64,000 bases of DNA from Burkholderiales bacterium RIFCSPLOWO2_12_FULL_65_40 (GTDB lineage: Bacteria; Pseudomonadota; Gammaproteobacteria; Burkholderiales; Burkholderiaceae_C). Shown here in pieces: positions 60,994 to 64,000 of the stretch. Location: contig MESL01000007.1 of the NCBI GenBank assembly GCA_001770955.1, forward strand, positions 129,114-193,113, in the 5' to 3' direction. Below the pieces are notes generated by a model. It saw nothing but the letters and a program-made list of their open reading frames with translations, made no database searches and was not told where the DNA came from. The number at the start of each line of letters is the position of its first letter. The first letter of the stretch is position 1. A program made the position numbers and the translations under genes.

Positions 60994-62684
60994 ACGCCCC
61001 CCAATTCACACGCGCCATCGAGTTTGGCCGTATTGCCGCCGACATGGCGGCAGACGCCCCGATCCCGTGCACCATCGCCACGCAGACGCCTGTGCAGCGC
61101 TATGGCGTTGCCGAGGTGCTGGACTGCTCAGCTACCGGCGTTGACCTGAGTCGCAGCCCTCTGCCTTTGATCATCTCGCACGACTCGCAGCAGCTTTCCA
61201 TCGGACTGGTGGAGAACCTGCGCGCCATGGGTGATCGCGTGGCTGGTGAGGTGCGATTTGCCAGCAGTGTGGAGGCGCAGCAAGTGCGCACCGATGTGCT
61301 GGGGGGCATCCATCGCAGTCTTTCCGTGGGGTATGCCCACCTGGACGAAGGCGCCCCTATCGAGGGTGGGCTGATGTACCGCTGGCAACCCTACGAAGTC
61401 TCCATTGTTTCCGTGCCCGCCGATCCGCAGGCGGGTTTCTTCCGCTCTCTCAAAACGACCAACACCATGAATACTCAAGACCGCGAAACCATTGAAGGGC
61501 TGTGCACTCGCCATGGCTTTCCCACCCTGTCGCAAGATCTGATTGCCCGCAGCGCCTCGATGGAGCAGGCACGCGCCGCCATCCTTGACGCCATGGATGC
61601 ACGCGACCTGAAGCGCAGCGGCGGCGCGAGCGTCAGCCTGGGCTTGGAGTCGCAAGCCCCTGCTCAGCGCACGTTGATCGAAAACACGCTGGTTGCCGCG
61701 TTCGGTGGGCGTCCGACTGGTGATGTGATCCGCTCCACGGATATTGCAGGCCTCGCAGCGCGCACCTTGGAGATGCGGGGCGAACGCGTCAACGCATCAG
61801 ACAGCCGCGACCGCATCATTCAGCGTGCGATGCACGGCACCAGCGACTTTCCTTCGTTGCTTGGCAGTGCGGTGGGGCGTGTCCTGCATTCGATCTATGA
61901 GGAAATTCAGGCTCCGCTCAAGGCTGTGGCCAGCCTCTCCAACTTGCCAGATTTCCGCGCTCGCAGCGTTGTGCGCTTGGGCGGCGCCCCGAGCCTGGAA
62001 CCCGTGAGCGAGCATGGCGAGTTCACCTATGGAACCCTGAACGACACCGAGAACGGCTGGCGTCTCACGACCTACGGGCGAATTTTGGCCCTGACCCGCC
62101 AGGCCATGGTGAACGATGACCTGCAGGGCTTTGCGACGTTGCTGCGCAAGTTTGCGCAGGCCGCAGCGCGACGGGAAGCCGACGAACTGGCTGCAATCCT
62201 GCTCGCGCCAAACCTGGTGGATGGCTCTGCGCTGTTTCATGCGGATCGCAGCTCCTTGGTCGACAAAAAACTCACGCTTGCGGGCCTGGGTGTTGCTGTC
62301 GAGGCCCTTCGGCTGCAAAAGGAAGAGGATGGGGGCTTGATCCTGCAGGAGCCTGCCAATTTGGTGGTGCCTGTGGCGCTGGAAATGACGGCGCGGCAGC
62401 TGGTGGCCTCTTTTGTCGCCAACACGGCCGATACGGTGCAACCGTACAGCCTTGGCGTGGTGGTTGAACCTCGCCTGGATGTCGCTAGCAAGTCCGCTTG
62501 GTATCTGGTGGCTGGAAACCAATCGGCGCTCGAATATGGCTACCTGGACGGCACGCAGGGCGTGCAAATCACCCAGCGGGAAGGCTTCGAGATCGATGGA
62601 CTTGAAGTCAAGGCCCGGCTGGACTTCGGATGCGGCTGGGTTGCCCCGGTGGGCTGGGTAAAGAGCTCTGGCACGGTCGATTGA
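60990..62684 (+). CDS. Prohead protease-major capsid protein fusion (HK97-like)
   Basis: 564 aa. Residues 1-150 are an HK97-type prohead protease. The likely catalytic His64 is in LIISHDSQQ, the serine in GIHRSLSVGY (Ser110 or 112) and the acidic residue at Glu136 in QPYEVSIVSVPADP. After a helical scaffold-like stretch (about 160-210) comes an HK97-fold major capsid protein (about 250-564). It would supply shell subunit, scaffold and maturation enzyme from one gene. It is the last gene of the element and, by eye, has a less GC-biased third base than the host genes. Confidence 0.87.
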   Translation: MNAPQFTRAIEFGRIAADMAADAPIPCTIATQTPVQRYGVAEVLDCSATGVDLSRSPLPLIISHDSQQLSIGLVENLRAMGDRVAGEVRFASSVEAQQVRTDVLGGIHRSLSVGYAHLDEGAPIEGGLMYRWQPYEVSIVSVPADPQAGFFRSLKTTNTMNTQDRETIEGLCTRHGFPTLSQDLIARSASMEQARAAILDAMDARDLKRSGGASVSLGLESQAPAQRTLIENTLVAAFGGRPTGDVIRSTDIAGLAARTLEMRGERVNASDSRDRIIQRAMHGTSDFPSLLGSAVGRVLHSIYEEIQAPLKAVASLSNLPDFRARSVVRLGGAPSLEPVSEHGEFTYGTLNDTENGWRLTTYGRILALTRQAMVNDDLQGFATLLRKFAQAAARREADELAAILLAPNLVDGSALFHADRSSLVDKKLTLAGLGVAVEALRLQKEEDGGLILQEPANLVVPVALEMTARQLVASFVANTADTVQPYSLGVVVEPRLDVASKSAWYLVAGNQSALEYGYLDGTQGVQITQREGFEIDGLEVKARLDFGCGWVAPVGWVKSSGTVD

Positions 62685-62853
62685 GCATTTGAAATGCGAA
62701 TCCGGGCGAGGTGATCGCCATAGTCTGGATTCGCGGCTTGGGGCAATGGTGATCGCCCCGCATCGCTTCGGCTTGCGATGTGGCCAGCTTGGGGACGTAC
62801 TCTATGCGTTGCGTGCGGTGAGGCTGGCACCTAATTTGAGACAGAAATGAACT

Positions 62854-62875
62854 GGGGGGCACATTTGGGGGCATA
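62854..62875 (+). repeat. Right integrase arm-like repeat
   Basis: GGGGGGCACATTTGGGGGCA followed by TA, a direct repeat (20/22) of 53427-53448 next to the integrase. Marks the right end region of the element. Confidence 0.6.
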
Positions 62876-62936
62876 TTTGAAAATGCAAAACCAGATGACA
62901 AGCATTCATGCGGGTTTCAAACCGTTTTATGAATGA

Positions 62937-62948
62937 CACCCTCGCCAG
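62937..62948 (+). other. Candidate right attachment site (weak)
   Basis: CACCCTCGCCAG resembles the tRNA-Ser 3' end CACCCTCTCCGCCAG (53299-53313) but lacks three bases. Seven bases (CACCCTC) are identical, enough for a tyrosine recombinase overlap but short for a tRNA-derived attachment repeat. The true boundary may lie elsewhere between 62.88 and 62.97 kb. Confidence 0.35.
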
Positions 62949-62970
62949 CTACCAGTTGGCAAATGCACTA

Positions 62971-62997
62971 AGCCCTTGAATTTCAAGGGCTTTTTGC
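62971..62997 (+). terminator. Terminator just right of the element
   Basis: AGCCCTTGAA paired with TTCAAGGGCT, followed by TTTTGCTTT. It might be the original terminator of the tRNA-Ser gene, displaced by the insertion. The rest of 62685-63232 holds no gene I can support; a palindrome CCCCATCGCAGGCATGGGG lies at about 63020. Confidence 0.8.
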
Positions 62998-63232
62998 TTT
63001 CTGGAAACGGCTTCTGTTACCCCATCGCAGGCATGGGGTGGTAGCAACTTTGGTAACAAGCTTGCTCCAAGTCCCTGTCGATCAGAAGGGCTGTCACAGG
63101 TCGTTGCAGGGCTTCGTTCCTCACGATGTCGGTGGGACTTACCCCAGGGCCGGGCGCCTCGGGGCGCGGCAGGCCTCATGCCGGGTTACGATCGTCTTCC
63201 ATTCCAGTTTCCCGGGATAGATTGCGCCCACC

Positions 63233-64000
63233 ATGGATAACCTGACAAATCATGTCGAGCCCCACGTGATCGCTCTGGCGCTCGACCAGTCGTTCAACGC
63301 TGTCTTGCTGACAGATGCCAGCACGGGGCAGGATGGGCATCGCATCGTTTATGTCAACGAAGCCTTCCGCCGCATGACGGGCTACAGCGAGCAGGAACTG
63401 CTGGGGCGCAACCCCCGGATGCTGCAGGGGGCTGGCACCAACCCGGACGTGATTGACCGGCTGCGGGAGAGTCTGCGCGAGGGAGCCTACTTCCACGGAT
63501 CGACCGTCAACTATCGCAAGGATGGACGGCCCTACACGGTGGAGTGGAACATTTCCCCTGTGCGCAATCGTGCAGGCGAGATCACGCACTTCATTTCGGT
63601 GCAGCAAGACATCAGCAATTTGATGGCCGCGCAAAAGACCACCCAGCTTTTTGCGCACGTGCTCAACGCGACCGATGACGGTGTGGTCATCACCGACAGC
63701 CATGGCGCCATCGAATTTGCGAACCAAGGGTTCGAAAAAATCACTGGATATGGACTGACCGAAGTGCTGGGGCGCAACCCGAGCATGCTCAAGTCGGGGA
63801 AGCATGACGAGGCGTTCTACCAAAGCATGTGGAAGACCCTGAAAACGGGCCGCACCTTCAGAAGCACCTTCATCAATCGCGCCAAGAACAATGAACTGAT
63901 CCACTGTGACGAGACGATCACGCCTTTGACCAACGAGGCGGGGGAAGTCACCCACTACGTGAGTATTTTTCGCGATCTGACCACCCGTGTGCTGGAGGAG
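63233..64000 (+). CDS. PAS-domain signalling protein, 3'-truncated by window edge
   Basis: An open frame from ATG 63233 continues past the right edge; 256 residues are visible. Two PAS/PAC modules are seen: about 12-135 (IVYVNEAFRRMTGYSEQELL, PAC ending FISVQQDIS) and about 140-255 (GVVITDSHGAIEFANQGFEK, PAC ending YVSIFRDLTTR). The first has the LOV-like GRNPRMLQG, but proline replaces the flavin-binding cysteine, so it is not a photoactive LOV domain. Output domain (GGDEF/EAL or kinase) lies outside. The gene is outside the integrated element. Confidence 0.9.
   Translation, partial: MDNLTNHVEPHVIALALDQSFNAVLLTDASTGQDGHRIVYVNEAFRRMTGYSEQELLGRNPRMLQGAGTNPDVIDRLRESLREGAYFHGSTVNYRKDGRPYTVEWNISPVRNRAGEITHFISVQQDISNLMAAQKTTQLFAHVLNATDDGVVITDSHGAIEFANQGFEKITGYGLTEVLGRNPSMLKSGKHDEAFYQSMWKTLKTGRTFRSTFINRAKNNELIHCDETITPLTNEAGEVTHYVSIFRDLTTRVLEE

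Noticed and set aside
63176-63955. 259-codon minus-strand frame near the right edge
   Set aside because: Shadow of the PAS-domain gene on the plus strand, which shows two clear PAS/PAC modules and is open from 63233 to the window end.

Overview
The window is high-GC chromosomal DNA of a betaproteobacterium, most likely Comamonadaceae (Acidovorax-like). The evidence is the gene content and order, the extreme GC3 bias of the core genes, and several short intergenic repeats I recognise by eye as typical of that family. Nothing could be searched, so the taxonomy is inference.

Layout. 1-6.1 kb: glutamate synthase (gltB, cut by the left edge, and gltD), a duplicated scrap of the gltD 3' end, a terminator, and speD on the minus strand. 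6.2-20.7 kb: a long co-directional block with the lipid-trafficking genes mlaF-E-D-A-C-B, a two-gene ABC-2 exporter, ibaG, murA, then hisG-D-C-B-H-A, a sugar-phosphate mutarotase and hisF; hisI and hisE do not follow. 20.8-28 kb: a putative catabolic cluster (TPP enzyme, BASS transporter, FAD dehydrogenase) divergent from an AraC regulator, then a SulP transporter. 28-42 kb: metG, a patatin, a degenerate Mrr-like membrane protein, apbC, a 169-bp MITE-like element, a diguanylate cyclase, an orphan peptide-binding protein, an FtsX-type permease, a truncated haemoglobin, and a lemA/M48 protease pair.

42.2-47.5 kb is a type III restriction-modification operon with an unusual layout. Between mod and res lies a HEPN toxin-like gene (RX4HXY motif). 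Its expected partner, a MNT nucleotidyltransferase antitoxin with an intact GSX10DXD motif, is not separate but forms the N-terminus of the Res endonuclease. A toxin-antitoxin pair therefore appears wired into the restriction enzyme. 47.6-53.2 kb returns to housekeeping genes: a Smr-domain protein, radC, an FKBP isomerase, ispH, a CBS protein, serS and tRNA-Ser(CGA).

53.3 to about 62.9 kb is an integrative element next to tRNA-Ser and looks like a phage satellite (P4/PICI-like) rather than a full prophage. It carries a P4-type integrase and a leader with a C4/CI-type antisense RNA, whose loop is complementary to two flanking sites, one overlapping the first Shine-Dalgarno. It also has small unknown genes (one frameshifted), AlpA, a TOPRIM primase, a DUF3987 protein, an origin-like 33-bp inverted repeat with TTTGTCGA iterons, a terminase-small-like protein and a fused prohead protease/major capsid protein. 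No portal, large terminase, tail or lysis gene is present. The window closes with the start of a multi-PAS signalling gene (63,233 onward) that runs off the right edge.
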